From: Pegoplata infirma | Taxonomy: Eukaryota > Arthropoda > Insecta > Diptera > Anthomyiidae | Direction of reading: 5' to 3' | Assembly: GCA_963921195.1 (NCBI GenBank) | Contig: OY992540.1 | Span: 10,157,266 to 10,221,265, forward strand | Length of the DNA: 64,000 bases | In this document: positions 12,301 through 22,951 of the stretch, one piece after another | Layout of the letters: each line of letters opens with the position of its first letter | Position numbering within the stretch: the stretch's first letter is position 1 | Program-made: the position numbers and the translations under genes | Notes under the pieces: model-generated | The model's database searches: none | What the model was told of the DNA's origin: nothing | Seen by the model: only the letters and a program-made list of their open reading frames with translations

Positions 12301-15300
12301 AAAGAGAGTATAAGACCGAATTTACATAAGGCAATTTTAATTGCGGCAATTCTGATTTTCTAGTGTATCAGAGAGAGAAGGAAGAATCTTAGATCTCTCT
12401 CTGATACACGATAAAATCAGAATTGCCGCAATTAAAATTGCCTATGTAAATACGGTCTAACTCTGCATATATTTTAATTTTACATCAATACTAAATGAGC
12501 CTTAAAATTTGTTTATCTTCGAGCAGTTATTTTTTTATACACAATTTTATACAAAGGAATACTTGGCACTCGATGTTTGGCGCTTGTTTCTTGATTATAA
12601 AGTGAGGCCTTACATCGAGAATAACAAATTTCTCTCACTTAAAAACTGCGAGTAAAAAAAGTAAATAGCTCGATGATTTTTTTTAGTCTTTATGCAATCT
12701 ACACATAGGATTTATTACATTTAACTGCTAATTATATTATACGTTAAAACATTAGCCCTGTTTTCGCATAACCGTATATACGCTTACCCATACAAATTTT
12801 AAATTATCCACGCTTATTTTTAACTTGTATAATTATCGGCGTTAAAATGAAGCGTCGATAAAAAGTGATGCCAAGTTCACATTTTTATTGAAATGTCAAA
12901 GACACAAACCTTTTTCTTTGTTAATAACAAATACACAAACCTTTTTCACAGAAGTGATGCCAAGTAAATTTTGTTAAACGTGGATGCGTTTTCGGTTAAT
13001 CGGTTAATGTTAACATGTATACGGCTATGCGAAAACAGGGCTATTATTATCATTATAAGTACTAAATAAAATAGAATTATAACCGTTTTAAATACAAATG
13101 TTTTTATTAATTATTATTTACAGTAGATATTTTGCAAAAATCAATATAATACATATATGTATGCTACAATATCAATTCCGATCAAATCAGATCTTATAAG
13201 ATCAGAATACATATGGGACAAATGTCGGATCCAATGAGATCTAATTTGATCAGTTTGTATCAGAACTGATCAAAACTGATATAATTAGATCAGGTCAATT
13301 TCCCGATCTAATAAGATATGATTATATATTGAGCTAGATCTAAATAGATCTGGTGCAATATCAAAATTTTTACTCGGGAAGGCCTTTATGTTTGTTTTAT
13401 TTTGTATGCCTTTAATTTAGGTACCCAAACACCATTGGGATGGACCAAGTCAGCTTCCGAGATGTGTGTGAATTATTGACAGCACACGTGTACCTCTGAG
13501 CACGCGCATCCCAGCAAAACTTTGGTAATGGGTGGTGATTATGTGATACATTACTGGGTAATGTACATATATCTCTTATTTGTAGCATTATTTTAGGACG
13601 TCTTACTAAACATTTGTTCAACAACATATTATTTCAAAGTAAAAATTATGTTTCTCTTGTTTACTCGTAAAACGCAAAACGAATATTATTTTTTTTGGGA
13701 ATGAAATCACTTTCAAAAATCAAAGTAGAATAGAATTGCATAAAAGTGGTTTTATTCCGAAAAATATTTGCTTTGCGTTTTACGAGTTAACCACTTACTT
13801 ATTCCACTTCCGAACGGAATTGAGTCTGTGGCATGCCCTCATTTAACATTTTTAACAAAATATTTTTATAGTTTTGAAAAGTCATTATTGTCACTTGTTT
13901 TTCTGATATGGCAAAATAAAAAAAATGGAAAAATTAGCGAAGAAGTCCTTTTAAAAGGAAACAGAATCAAGAAATGAAAAACTGTAAATGCAGTTGTTCT
14001 CTATTTGATCTCTACATTCAGACGTATATCATCAGGTACTTTTTTAATATTTTTAGTATTATTTTCTGGTTCGAAGCGTTCCCAACTTAACTTTTTGGTC
14101 AATGGATTGTTGTGTCCTCACTTAAACCAAGATTCACCATTATTTGGTAGAATTTTTTGCAACGAGATCTAATTATATAAAATCTATGGTTCATTTTTGG
14201 GATCAAATATTATGAAATCATATCATAAATGAAGTAAATATATTGAATGCGATATTTATTGATCCTTCATTTTTGGGATCAAATCATATTTTAAATAATA
14301 TAACATTAGATAAGATAACATACTACACCAACAATTTTTTTTAGTCGGGACGTATTATACAAAACATAAACAAACAACATAAATACAGATGTAATAGCTC
14401 AAACGCACAGGCACATGTAAAACCAAAGATAATAAATAATAAAGATACAGAAAAGGTAACAGTTCATAGAGATCGAATAAATTGTTCGAAAATATCAACT
14501 GTGTGTTTCGAAGTTTTTAAATATTTATTTTAACATTATGGCCACCAATAACTGTATTTTTTAACGGAAAATAATGTTTTGGAAGACTTGCTGTCCACAA
14601 CATAAATTAGAAAAGTTTTAATTTTCTTAAATACCAGAAACTAATTTACAAAAATTTAGTAGGATGGAATTAGATTTATCGTATGTGTTCCCATTTCGGT
14701 CCGATGTTTTCTATGCCTTTGGACAGTACAACCTCTTGCATCGAGTTTGGTAGGAAGTTTACTGTAATATTTCCGAGTAGGGAAGACTGGGGAAACCCAG
14801 CAAACCTACTGGAAAATTACACGGATACTTTCTACACGGATGGATCCAGTAACTTAAATGGCTCTGGGTCTGGCTGGTATTTGGACGATGCGACCAAATG
14901 CTATATTGCTATGGGAAAAATGGCTACAGTATTTCAGACTGAAATATTTGCTATTTTGGACGTAGCGACCTGGATAATTAGGAACAGATGGAGTAATAGG
15001 AGAATCAGTATTTGCAGTGACAGCCAGGCTGCGCTCATTGCACTTGAATCTCCAGTCACTTCATCCAAAATTGCCCAGGAATGTAGACGCAGACTCAATA
15101 AGGTCTCATGTGGGAATAGCGTCAGTCTTCTGTGGGTTCCGGGTCATAGGGGAATACGGGGAAACGAGATTGCCGACTCTTTGGCAAATCTTGGCTCTGA
15201 TACAATTCCTTACAATCCGGAACCTCAAATTGGTATTGGCTTGACATGGCTGATGCGTTGGATCAACTCTCATATGAAAGAAACTTTCATTGAAAGATGG

Positions 15301-16866
15301 TCAAATGAGTTGGCATGCAAGAATACCAAACGTTTTGTGATTAAGCCAGACAAGAAAGTGGCTAACTATCTACTCAGCCTCAGTAGAATAGACTGTCGCA
15401 GACTTACTGGCTTAATTACGGGACACAATGCCTGTGCTCGTCATATGACGAGATTAGGTGTCTTATCAGACCCATTATGCGTGGCTTGTCTTGAGGATGA
15501 TGACACAACTGAACATTACGTCTGTTGTTGTCCATCGTTCTCAAGGGCTAGACTGCGGATATTGGGTTCTGATATTCTGTCTATGGACACGGTCCATGGA
15601 CTTCCCTTGTCTGATTTTCTCAAGTTTGTGAAAGCAACTGAGAAATTCTGAACAAGCACTTTTCTTTGTTTTTCTTCTCAAACTTTTATCACCCTTACTT
15701 AATCTTTCTTTTCAGGGTATTCAAAATGAAAAACGAGTGCCATATAGTGTCTAATTTTTTTTAATTCTCAATTTTAAATCAGGGAAAGTAAGCCTCTCAA
15801 TGAAAGTCAATATTTTTATCATTATAATAAAGATAAAAGAATAATAACATCTATTGAAGATTCCTCTAGTAGAAAACTTGATATAAAAAAGATAGACACT
15901 CGATGTTAGGCACTCGTTTTTCATTCTGCATTAGTATTTTGGATTGCTTGGTCATTAGCAATTTGGATGCTTCCGCATTAAATATATCAAAATAATGATG
16001 ATTGTTACATGTCTATAAGGTCTGTGCCATACATACATGAAAGCGGGTTTTCCAGTTTTTTTTTTTTAATCTGGAGGAGCCAATTGGACCACGCGGCACT
16101 AAGGTCTGTGCCATACATATATGAAAGCGGGTTTTCCAGTTTTTTTTTTTTATTTGGAGGAGCCAATTGGACCACGCGACACTAATCATATATTTTAGGT
16201 TTTAGAACTGTAAGCGTTTTTATTTTTTTCTATTTTGCTGTGCCCCATACCCCATAAACAATTCATAAGCAATTCAGAGCATATATTAAGTTACGAATAA
16301 AATTTCATTACAACCACTATGCACCTAAGGCCTTTATTCATAATACTTAAAGTGTACTTAAAGTAGGTTTATTTGACAAATATTCATGCAATATCAGTCA
16401 AATAAACCTACATTAGAATAGCCCAGTAAGAATCCATGTTCTATCTAATACATAGCTTTGACAGCCACTACTACCATAATCTTAGTTACAATTAGGAAAA
16501 TTTGCATTAAACACCCCGTACTCAATCCGGTAGTTAGTGGAATTTGAGACCGTGATTTTTTTTTCAATTCTTTGTTGTAGTTATCTCATCTCGTTTATAG
16601 TTAAATTACTTTATAGTTATCTACTTTGTTATGAAATCCCCCATATGAAATATAATGTAGTATGTGTGTACATATTTTTCATCAATTCGTTAATCCAAAA
16701 TTTATGTTCTCACCTTTTTTGAAGCCCTATCAGTTGCTTGACCCGCCTGCGCCTGTGTTCCTTGAGCCAACTGCAATTGTTTTTTATTGAGCTGTCTTAA
16801 CTCCTTGGCCGTATATTTGAGATTAGTTTCCGTACGACATATACGACAAAATTGTAATTTGCCCAT
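6310..16866 (-). CDS. C2H2 zinc-finger protein with a split ZAD-like N-terminus
   Basis: Two coding exons, 16714-16866 (51 codons from ATG at 16866) and 6310-9129 (939 codons plus TAA), join in phase 0 across a GTGAGA...CCACAG intron and give 990 residues. Exon 1 encodes CRIC at residues 7-10; exon 2 opens with ICRVC (about 62-66). The C-x2-C, about 52 residues, C-x2-C arrangement followed by an I-x-I-F stretch resembles the insect ZAD dimerisation domain. Next come acidic D/E runs and a Q-rich stretch (about 135-175). C2H2 fingers start at about 386 and 413, with further fingers midway, after a long K-rich basic region, and at about 948-969. The protein is expected to be a nuclear DNA-binding transcription factor; its target is unknown. 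I could not match it to a named Drosophila gene. The 7.6 kb intron is full of transposon debris. Confidence in the joined model is high; the ZAD call is moderate. Confidence 0.85.
9540..9955. mobile_element. MITE-like element with CTCTACA..TTTACAGATGT ends (copy 2)
   Basis: Left end CTCTACACCATTTACAGATG; right end CATCTGTAAACGTTGTAGAG. Same family as the element at 5459. The two arms mirror each other and a second foldback element sits at the centre (9636-9858). It lies in the zinc-finger intron. Confidence 0.6.
9636..9858. mobile_element. Long-TIR foldback element, GTGGGGYATGTCA ends
   Basis: Two arms of roughly 70 bp are inverted copies (GTGGGGTATGTCATAGACTC ... GTGACATGCCCCAC). The innermost part repeats TTTACTCGTAAAAC, itself nearly palindromic. 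A second copy that has lost its left terminus lies at 13657-13838. It is non-coding and nested in the centre of the element at 9540. Confidence 0.65.
9985..10398. repeat. Array of ATTCGAAAAAGATCAATTGT words
   Basis: An irregular tandem array of about 22-25 bp words (ATTCGAAAAAGATCAATTGT and variants) that decays rightwards into ATTACAAATGGAATCTTCGA variants. It is the expanded interior of the ACCATTTACAGATGT family. The element at 10402 has inserted near its right end. Confidence 0.6.
10402..10999. mobile_element. TIR element with CATACATGGGA ends (copy B)
   Basis: The termini match copy A (CATACATGGGA / TCCCATGTATG), with a perfect 8-bp duplication ATCTATAG (10394-10401 and 11000-11007). 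It is 598 bp, in the opposite orientation to copy A, and keeps only one of the two inner arms. The arm includes AACTAAGCCAGATAGAGC and CACATGTGTGGACC. Confidence 0.8.
11153..11408. repeat. Two small foldback repeats
   Basis: About 11153-11240: ATCCCATACAAATTTGACA pairs with TGTCAAATTTGTATGGGAT-like sequence. About 11267-11408: TTCACACCTGAGGGGAAATC pairs with GATTTCACCTCAGATGTGAA, with CGTTCGAACGA at the inner edge. They are non-coding and intronic to the zinc-finger gene; target duplications are not clear. Confidence 0.5.
11409..12313. other. Intronic AT-rich DNA
   Basis: No gene. The stretch from 11409 to 11570 is rich in AGATATAATTATATCT-like words. A thrice-repeated 12-bp word (CCAATGAAGTTT) lies near 12019-12060. 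Nothing else is recognised. Confidence 0.45.
12314..12457. mobile_element. Palindromic MITE, GACCG ends, TAA target
   Basis: Two arms of about 65 bp (GACCGAATTTACATAAGGC ... GCCTATGTAAATACGGTC) flank a short loop, with TAA on both sides (12311-12313 and 12458-12460). The 3-bp TAA duplication fits PIF/Harbinger-type targeting. A broken relative lies at about 44988-45060. Confidence 0.7.
13150..13375. repeat. GATC-rich intronic block
   Basis: About eleven GATC tetramers occur in roughly 220 bp as variants of AGATCTAATTTGATCAG. It is non-coding. It is probably the decayed interior of an AGATATAA-type element like that at 11409. The remainder of 12458-14682 shows no gene. Confidence 0.45.
13657..13838. 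mobile_element. Second copy of the long-TIR foldback element
   Basis: It matches 9690-9858 from TTTACTCGTAAAACGC to GAATTGAGTCTGTGGCATGC. The left outer arm is missing, so this copy is truncated. Confidence 0.6.
14683..15651 (+). pseudogene. LINE ORF2 C-terminal fragment with RNase H domain
   Basis: An open frame of 322 residues carries an RNase H domain of the kind found in I, LOA and R1-group non-LTR retrotransposons. Visible residues are D53 in YTDGS, E87 in TEIFAI, D113 in SDSQAAL, H155 in WVPGH and D165 in GNEIAD. A C-terminal C-x2-C...H...CP zinc-like motif follows (near CVACLEDDDTTEHYVCCCP). The reverse transcriptase and endonuclease are absent, so the copy is 5'-truncated by about 3 kb, although the remaining frame is intact. 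It lies in the zinc-finger intron on the opposite strand. The clade is not decided. Confidence 0.85.
15652..16016 (+). repeat. LINE 3' flank and small inverted repeat
   Basis: Non-coding. It contains an inverted pair around GCACTCGTTTTTCATT (near 15727-15760 and 15895-15940). The 3' end of the LINE fragment cannot be set because no tail or target duplication was recognised. Confidence 0.4.
16017..16183 (+). repeat. Two tandem copies of an 83-84 bp unit
   Basis: Units 16017-16100 and 16101-16183 run AAGGTCTGTGCCATACATA to GGACCACGCGRCACT and differ at only a few positions, mostly in the T-run. This looks like a recent tandem duplication in the zinc-finger intron. Confidence 0.75.
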
Positions 16867-17710
16867 ATTGAAAAATTAGATGTGGCAGAAAATTTTCTCA
16901 TGCACTTTTATTAACACATTAATTAACTTTAATTGATTTATTTTATATCTGTCCAAGAATGTTTTATTATGAAATAAAACAAAAATTAAAGAATAATTAT
17001 GTATAGTTAAAAAGATATATTAATTTTAATTTTTTTTTTGTTGCTCCTTTCAATTGTTTTATTTTTATTTGCAAAGAAAAATAAGAAAAAAAAAACTAAT
17101 GACAGAGCGGTAAAAAGGCGCTTTCTGTCAATGTAGTTGTCAGATAATGGTGGGTAATGCAATTAGTCGCTATGATAACAGTGGCAAGTAGCAAAGTATA
17201 CATTTAGTTGGCAATATTAGAGGTATTCAGAGTCTTGTTGCCAGCCCTGGCAATGTAGCAAAAGAGTACTTCTTTCAAAAAATACATGTATTTTAAAAAG
17301 TAAAGTAAATTCGTGAAGCTATAGCGAATCCTTCACTTCAAGAAAAAGCGTTGGCAGCAGTCACTGGAGAAAATTGTACAAAAAGGGTCAGTTGGTTTGT
17401 GGTAAATTAAATTCTACACAACATTTATTATATTAAAAATTTATTGTGTAAAAATTTTAAATTCAACAAATACACAAATTTTTACAAAAATTTAATTAAA
17501 AAATTATTTTAGCATAAATGGGGTAATTTTTAGCATTATTTTTAGTCACCTTTTCTAATCATTTTGGTATATTTCACCATATTTCTTTTGGTATATTTTA
17601 CCAAGTTTTTGCTTAAATAGCATTAGCATTTTGTTCAAAATTTTTTCTAGGACCATTAGTTCAAAATTCTCCAAATTGCCCTATTTTTCCCCGTTTTGTC
17701 CCCCTTAAAA
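16867..17710. repeat. Zinc-finger 5' flank and dispersed repeat
   Basis: The first few hundred bases upstream of the minus-strand ATG presumably hold its 5' UTR and promoter; no core element was recognised. Bases 17310-17640 (AAGCTATAGCGAATCCTTCA to ACCAAGTTTTTGCTTAAATA) recur in reverse orientation inside the element at 28294, so they are repeat-derived. Confidence 0.5.
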
Positions 17711-18049
17711 CCGGAATTTTCAAAAAAATACTTTGTTTAAAATGTTATTTCCGCGAGAGAATCCCATGTTCAAAATTTCAAGATTGTAGGACTATTAGTT
17801 CAGAAGATACAAAATGTACCAACTTGCCCTATTTTCCCCCTCCCCTCACCTTAGAAACGGAATTTTCAAAATATTACTTTTTCCAAAATGTTATTTCCGC
17901 GAGAGGCTCCTAGAGTTCAAGTTTCTGGATATATCAAATGTTTAGAATATAAAAAATGTATTCCGCCTCCCTTGGAGACGGAATTTTCCAAAAATATTTT
18001 TTTTCGGAATTCTATTTCCGCGAGAGGATCCTAGAGTTCAAATTTGAAG
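17711..18049 (+). repeat. Three decayed tandem units with TATTTCCGCGAGAG
   Basis: Each unit begins CGGAATTTTC and contains ATTTCCGCGAGAG then a GTTCAA word; starts are at about 17711, 17857 and 17979, so the period drifts between 122 and 146 bp. Non-coding. Confidence 0.55.
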
Positions 18050-18347
18050 CACAGACTAAATACAGACTCGACAGTAGAGTTTTATAAGAAAAAATGGGGA
18101 AAAACTAAGCGATTTTAGGAGAAAACAGCGGTTTTTAGTCCGTTTTACGCTAACATGGCAACACTTTCTACGACTTAGGAGTGAGTGAAACAACAAAAAC
18201 TGATTTGGCATCCATTTTTCTAATGGCGCGTTATATCAGTTTTCTCTTTCTAACCTAATTCGTAGAATAATTTGAAAATATTAACCATATGGTTAAAGAA
18301 TACTTTTTTGACACCTGTCAGTTATGTCGAGTCTGTATTAGTCTGTG
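18050..18347. mobile_element. CACAGACTAA-TIR element with 7-bp duplication (copy 1)
   Basis: The ends are CACAGACTAAATACAGACTC and its inverted counterpart, ending TTAGTCTGTG. A perfect 7-bp duplication, TTTGAAG (18043-18049 and 18348-18354), flanks 298 bp of non-coding DNA. A second copy in the opposite orientation, also with a perfect 7-bp duplication, lies at 41547. A 7-bp duplication is unusual; P-type elements make 7-8 bp, so that superfamily is the best guess. Confidence 0.85.
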
Positions 18348-18354
18348 TTTGAAG

Positions 18355-18995
18355 TTTCTATGCTTTTAAATAGCCAAAAATAAATAAATAATGTTGGAAT
18401 ATGTAAATATACAACAAAAAAGTAATAAATGTGTAAAAAAAACATCTCCGGCAGAAGAAAAACATCGAAAATAGCAAAGGGTCTCGTTGTGATTTTTATT
18501 GCTTTTATCAACTAATTTTTGTTATTTTTTTTTGTTCTCTTTTTTCTTAAATATTCTCTTTGCAGGTGTTGCCTTATCATATATATGTGTTTCCCCACGA
18601 TAATGGTTGTGTATCCCCTACAAAATGGGTGGCAAATTTTATTAATTTTAGAATGTCTGGCAACACTGATTCAAATATAAGTGTGCAATTACAATTCTGG
18701 CGTTGTCTTTGAAGCTGATGGTTTAGGTCATAGTGACATAGTAATCCATCGACCGTTTTGTAGATCTGGCATCACCAAAGATAATTGGAAAATTCTGGCA
18801 ATGCCAAACTAAAGTTCAAACGCAAAGCAAAGAGGGACAAAAAACAATCTACATTCTCACTGTAAAACTGGTATCTTTCATCTCGCTCACATTTCGATTT
18901 GTGATAAAATTTCGTAAACAATACCATATGGTTTTTGTTTACTACTTTTTCAAACGCCATTTGTTGGACTACTCTATGACTCTGGTTTAAGTACT
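18355..18995. other. Intergenic, no gene recognised
   Basis: AT-rich sequence without a supported reading frame or clear terminal repeats. Confidence 0.5.
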
Positions 18996-19534
18996 ATGGT
19001 GCCAGTTTTACCACCACTTCAACACTATAAACTTAAACGGAATTCCATCAATGTTGCAAAGGCAAACAGGAGGTGGAGAGAACTGACAACATGCAAAATC
19101 AGCAGAACTTTGTGGCCAACTTATGATCAAGGGAAAACTCAATATCTACTATCACTTACGAGAAGGGAATGCCGAGCTCTGACTGGGATAATAACTGGTC
19201 ATTGTCTTATCGGCATCCATGCCAAGAATATTGGACTTACTTCAGACGCTAGTTGTAAAAGATGCGCTTCACCAGGAGTAGATGAAACGATAGAACACAT
19301 ACTTTGTCACTGCCCAGCTGTGGCAAGGAGTCGCCGATCCATTACCGGTCAGATAAGTTTCGGTACTTTGGAGGATATAACGCAAATGGATCTTAGGATA
19401 TTGAAAAGATTCGCAATGACTTTGAACGTGTTTAACTTGCACCGCTAGCGGAAAAAAAGTTTTGTGGTACCGCTATGGACCAAGAGGTCTATGCGAGGTG
19501 TCAATCGGACACCGCCACCCTAACCTAACCTAAC
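18996..19534 (+). pseudogene. LINE 3' end with C-terminal zinc motif and CCTAA tail
   Basis: A 150-residue frame (18996-19448) aligns by motif with the C-terminal part of the fragment at 14683: YLLSL-x-R-x-x-CR-x-LTG-x-ITGH, then C-x2-C...ETIEHILCHCP. Only the region after RNase H remains. A short 3' UTR ends in CCTAACCTAACCTAACCTA at about 19518-19536, a tandem tail typical of some I/LOA-like elements. The copy is strongly 5'-truncated; no flanking duplication was found. Confidence 0.8.
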
Positions 19535-19536
19535 CT

Positions 19537-20083
19537 AGTGGGACAAATTTAGAGGTTTTTTCCAATTTTTCTTTTTTTTTCAATCGAAAACGCCAAGTTT
19601 GTCGAATTTTAGCGCTTTTTTTGTAATTTAGCGGGAGAATTTTGTATTTTCCCGCTAAAATTTTTTCGACCGTTTCTTGTGCGTTTTTAATAAAAAGTAA
19701 ATTTTCGTAGAAAAAATAATTTGGAGTTTTTTTTTTAAATTTTTCTTTTTTGTCAATCAAAAATGCCAAGTTTTTCGGTTTTCAGCGCTTTTTTTTTGTA
19801 ATTTAGCGGGAAAATTTTAAATTTCCCCCGCTAAATTAATTTTTGGCGGTTTCTAACGCTTTTTTCGTGAAATTTAGAGGTTTTTGGTTAAAAATAGTTG
19901 GCAACAGTGGATGACGTAAAAATTGAACGCAATAACGTAGTGATTTACAAAATTGCAATTTTTGAGCCTCGCGTTCACGTTAACATTGGTGATGCGTTCA
20001 ACGCGAGTGATTTACAAAATTAGGCCCTTAAAATCATTTTAAACAATATAGCCGCGTTGCCAAAAATAATTTTTTTTATACAC
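19537..20083. repeat. TTTAGCGC-type repeat
   Basis: Repeats of words such as TTTTCAGCGCTTTTTTTTTG and ATTTAGCGGGAAAATTT, ending near AGTTGGCAACAGTGG. The word set is shared with the hAT-like element at 22798. Non-coding. Confidence 0.45.
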
Positions 20084-20440
20084 TCAACCAAAAATCATTG
20101 TATTCCCAAAGAAAATCGCTGTAAATTCAACAGAAATCATTGTTGATTTTGACCCTACAAATATTTATGTTGATTTCAATAAAAATTATTGTCAGTTTTT
20201 GTAAAAGTTGATCAACTCGTTTTTTTGTAAATCAACTCTTATTTTTTGTAAATTCAACTCATATTTTTGTTAATATAAGAAATTTTATTAATAAAAAAAC
20301 TTGTAGTTATTTGTTAATATTCTTTTATTAAGCATAAATCACAATATTTTTGTATTATCATCGGCTTTTTAAGCTGCAATGTTTGAAGATTTTCACAAAG
20401 ATTTTCACACACACTTCGTTTATTCATGTTATGCACTCAT

Positions 20441-20635
20441 TATTGTATATTTTGTATTTAATTTATTAAAAACACAAATACAATTATAAAGATCCCAAAA
20501 ACGATTTTATTTATTTGAAGAAAATATTTGAAGTGAGGAAAAAATTAATTTTACAAAACACAATTAACAAAAACTACATGATCAAAAATTAATAATGTTG
20601 AAATACAAAGTAGATTTAAAATACATATAACAACA
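20441..20635 (-). repeat. Copia 3' LTR
   Basis: 195 bp, TGTTG at the 5' side on the minus strand and CAATA at the far end. Identical to the LTR at 27753-27947 over its full length by eye. Confidence 0.93.
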
Positions 20636-22951
20636 TGCCTCCTCAACATTATGAATTTAATACAATTCCAAAATTATTAGAACAAAAAACATGTTTAACT
20701 TTTGGTACAGGTTTAGTAAGAACATCCGCTAACATTTGACCAGTAGGTAAATACTGCATCTCAATAATCTTCCCCTCAATAGCTTCCCGTACAAAATGGT
20801 ACTTATAATGGATATGCTTCGTACGAGAGTGATGAGCACCAAACTTAGCCATTTGTTGTGCACTTTGCGAATCGGTGTTAATTACTATTGGTGACTGACT
20901 TGAATACCCAAGTTCATCTAGTATGTAGCGCAGATATGATGCTTCTTTTGCAGCTTCTGTTAGAGCAACATATTCTGCTTCGGCACTCGATGTTGCTACG
21001 ACCTTTTGCTTCTTAGATTCCCAAGACACAAGACCACCTGCGAGTAAAAAGCAAAAACCTGATTGAGACTTTCTATCATTAACGTCTTGAGCCCAATTGG
21101 CATCACAAAAGCCTTTAAGTGGTAAGCCACTTTTCTTATAAGTCAATACAGCATTTTTAGTAGAATTTAAATATTTAATGACATAAAAAGCTGCATTGAG
21201 GTGTTGTTTACGCGGATCTTTCGAAAACTGTGACAGCATACTAACTGCACACGATATATCAGGTCTACTATACAACGACAAATAAAGTAAAGATCCAATA
21301 ATTTCCTGATATAATTTTTCATCAACCTTTTCTGCTTCCCCCGAAATTGTTGGTTCTTTTTCTAGTTTTATTTTTGCTTGCATTGGGATTTTGACGGGTT
21401 TGCAGTTTTCGAATCCATATTTTTTAACGATGTTTGAAATATAACCAGGTTGTGAAATTGAAATTTTATCATCCTTTACGTCTACTTCTAGACCGATGCA
21501 GTGCCTTGGAACACCCATATCACGAATTTCAAAATTATCCTGTAATTTCTTAACAAACATATTAGTTAAATCATTGTCATTTGATGCGATTATTATGTCA
21601 TCCACATATAACGCGACAATCATTGATTTTTCTTCATCACGAATGTAATATATACATTGATCATATTTTGATTGTAGTAACCCGAAATCTTTTATGACAC
21701 AATCAATTCTCTTGAACCACTGTCTTCCTGCCTGTTTAAGACCATAAATTGCTTTTTGCAACTTACATACACTCAGAAAATTATTGCAGTTACTACATGA
21801 CGGTCGTTTGTGTAGTAAGTAGTAGCTGTTGTTTTTAACTACAATTTCGGTCGTTTTTGTATGAAAAAATCTCAAACAACTTTTTTTGTAGTAGTTTCAA
21901 AAAATAACTACAAAAAATATACTACACTATAGCAATAGTTGATTTATGTAGTTGTTTTTAGTTTTTTTTTCTAAAACTCGTTTTTTTCTAGAAATTTTTA
22001 TTGCAAACGAATGTGTCGAGCGAGTTGGTCGTGCGGGATGCGGAAGGAATTATTTTTATACCAAATAAATAATATCTAAATAAATTAAATTACAATTTAT
22101 TAAATTTAATTATAACAAAAAATATGTTTTTGGAAAAATATTCTTGAGCGAAAGAAAATAAGTGGATAAATGAGATAACAAGTGTGTATAATATAGCGCT
22201 CACATAAGCGTGCGTAAAAACCAATCGGAAAAAAACAAAATAAAATGTGTGCAGTGTTTTGTTTTCTTATGAGCGCGCCATCTTTCTTTTCTTTGTATAC
22301 ACAACAGAGCAGGTACATGCTTTTTGAAACATTTCAAATTAATTCTTTTTTTTATAAATCAATTTAGCCAAAGCATTTCGTTTTTTTTATTCCAGACAAA
22401 TTTTGATCAGTAGTGGTGAAAATTTGAAATGAACTATTAAAAAAACAAAGGTAAATATAATCAATTTATTTTGTTTAACATTTTATTAATATAATTTTTT
22501 TCTTCTATAATTCCAGATAAATACATAAAAAAATTGTCATCATGTCGAAATTCTATACAACCAACTGAAATGTATTGCTTTTTAAATAAATAAATATCAA
22601 TCATTTAAACGTTTAAGAAATTTTTTAAATAAAATTTCAGGCAATTGTAGAAAAAACAACTGTATTAAACAGTTTTGTAGTAGTTTTTACTACATTTTGT
22701 AGTTGAAAATCAATAGTTAAAAACAACAACATGTTCAGTTGTTTTTACCGTTTATGTAGTGGACGCCTTTTCAACGACAAAATGTAGTCAAAACAACCAG
22801 CGATGCCAACTCAGCGCGTTTCGCGCTAGATTTAGCGCTTTCTGACCTCCCAAAAAGCGCATTTCTTAAATCTAGCGCGTTTTTAAAAAAAGCGCTAAAC
22901 TGGCACGTTTTCACTTTTTCATTTAGCGCCTTTGGCGCTTTCTTTCTACAA

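Noticed and set aside
11398..13380. A 2 kb element with CCCGAGTAAAAAT ends
   Set aside because: The left end belongs to the foldback repeat at 11267-11408 and no target duplication was found.
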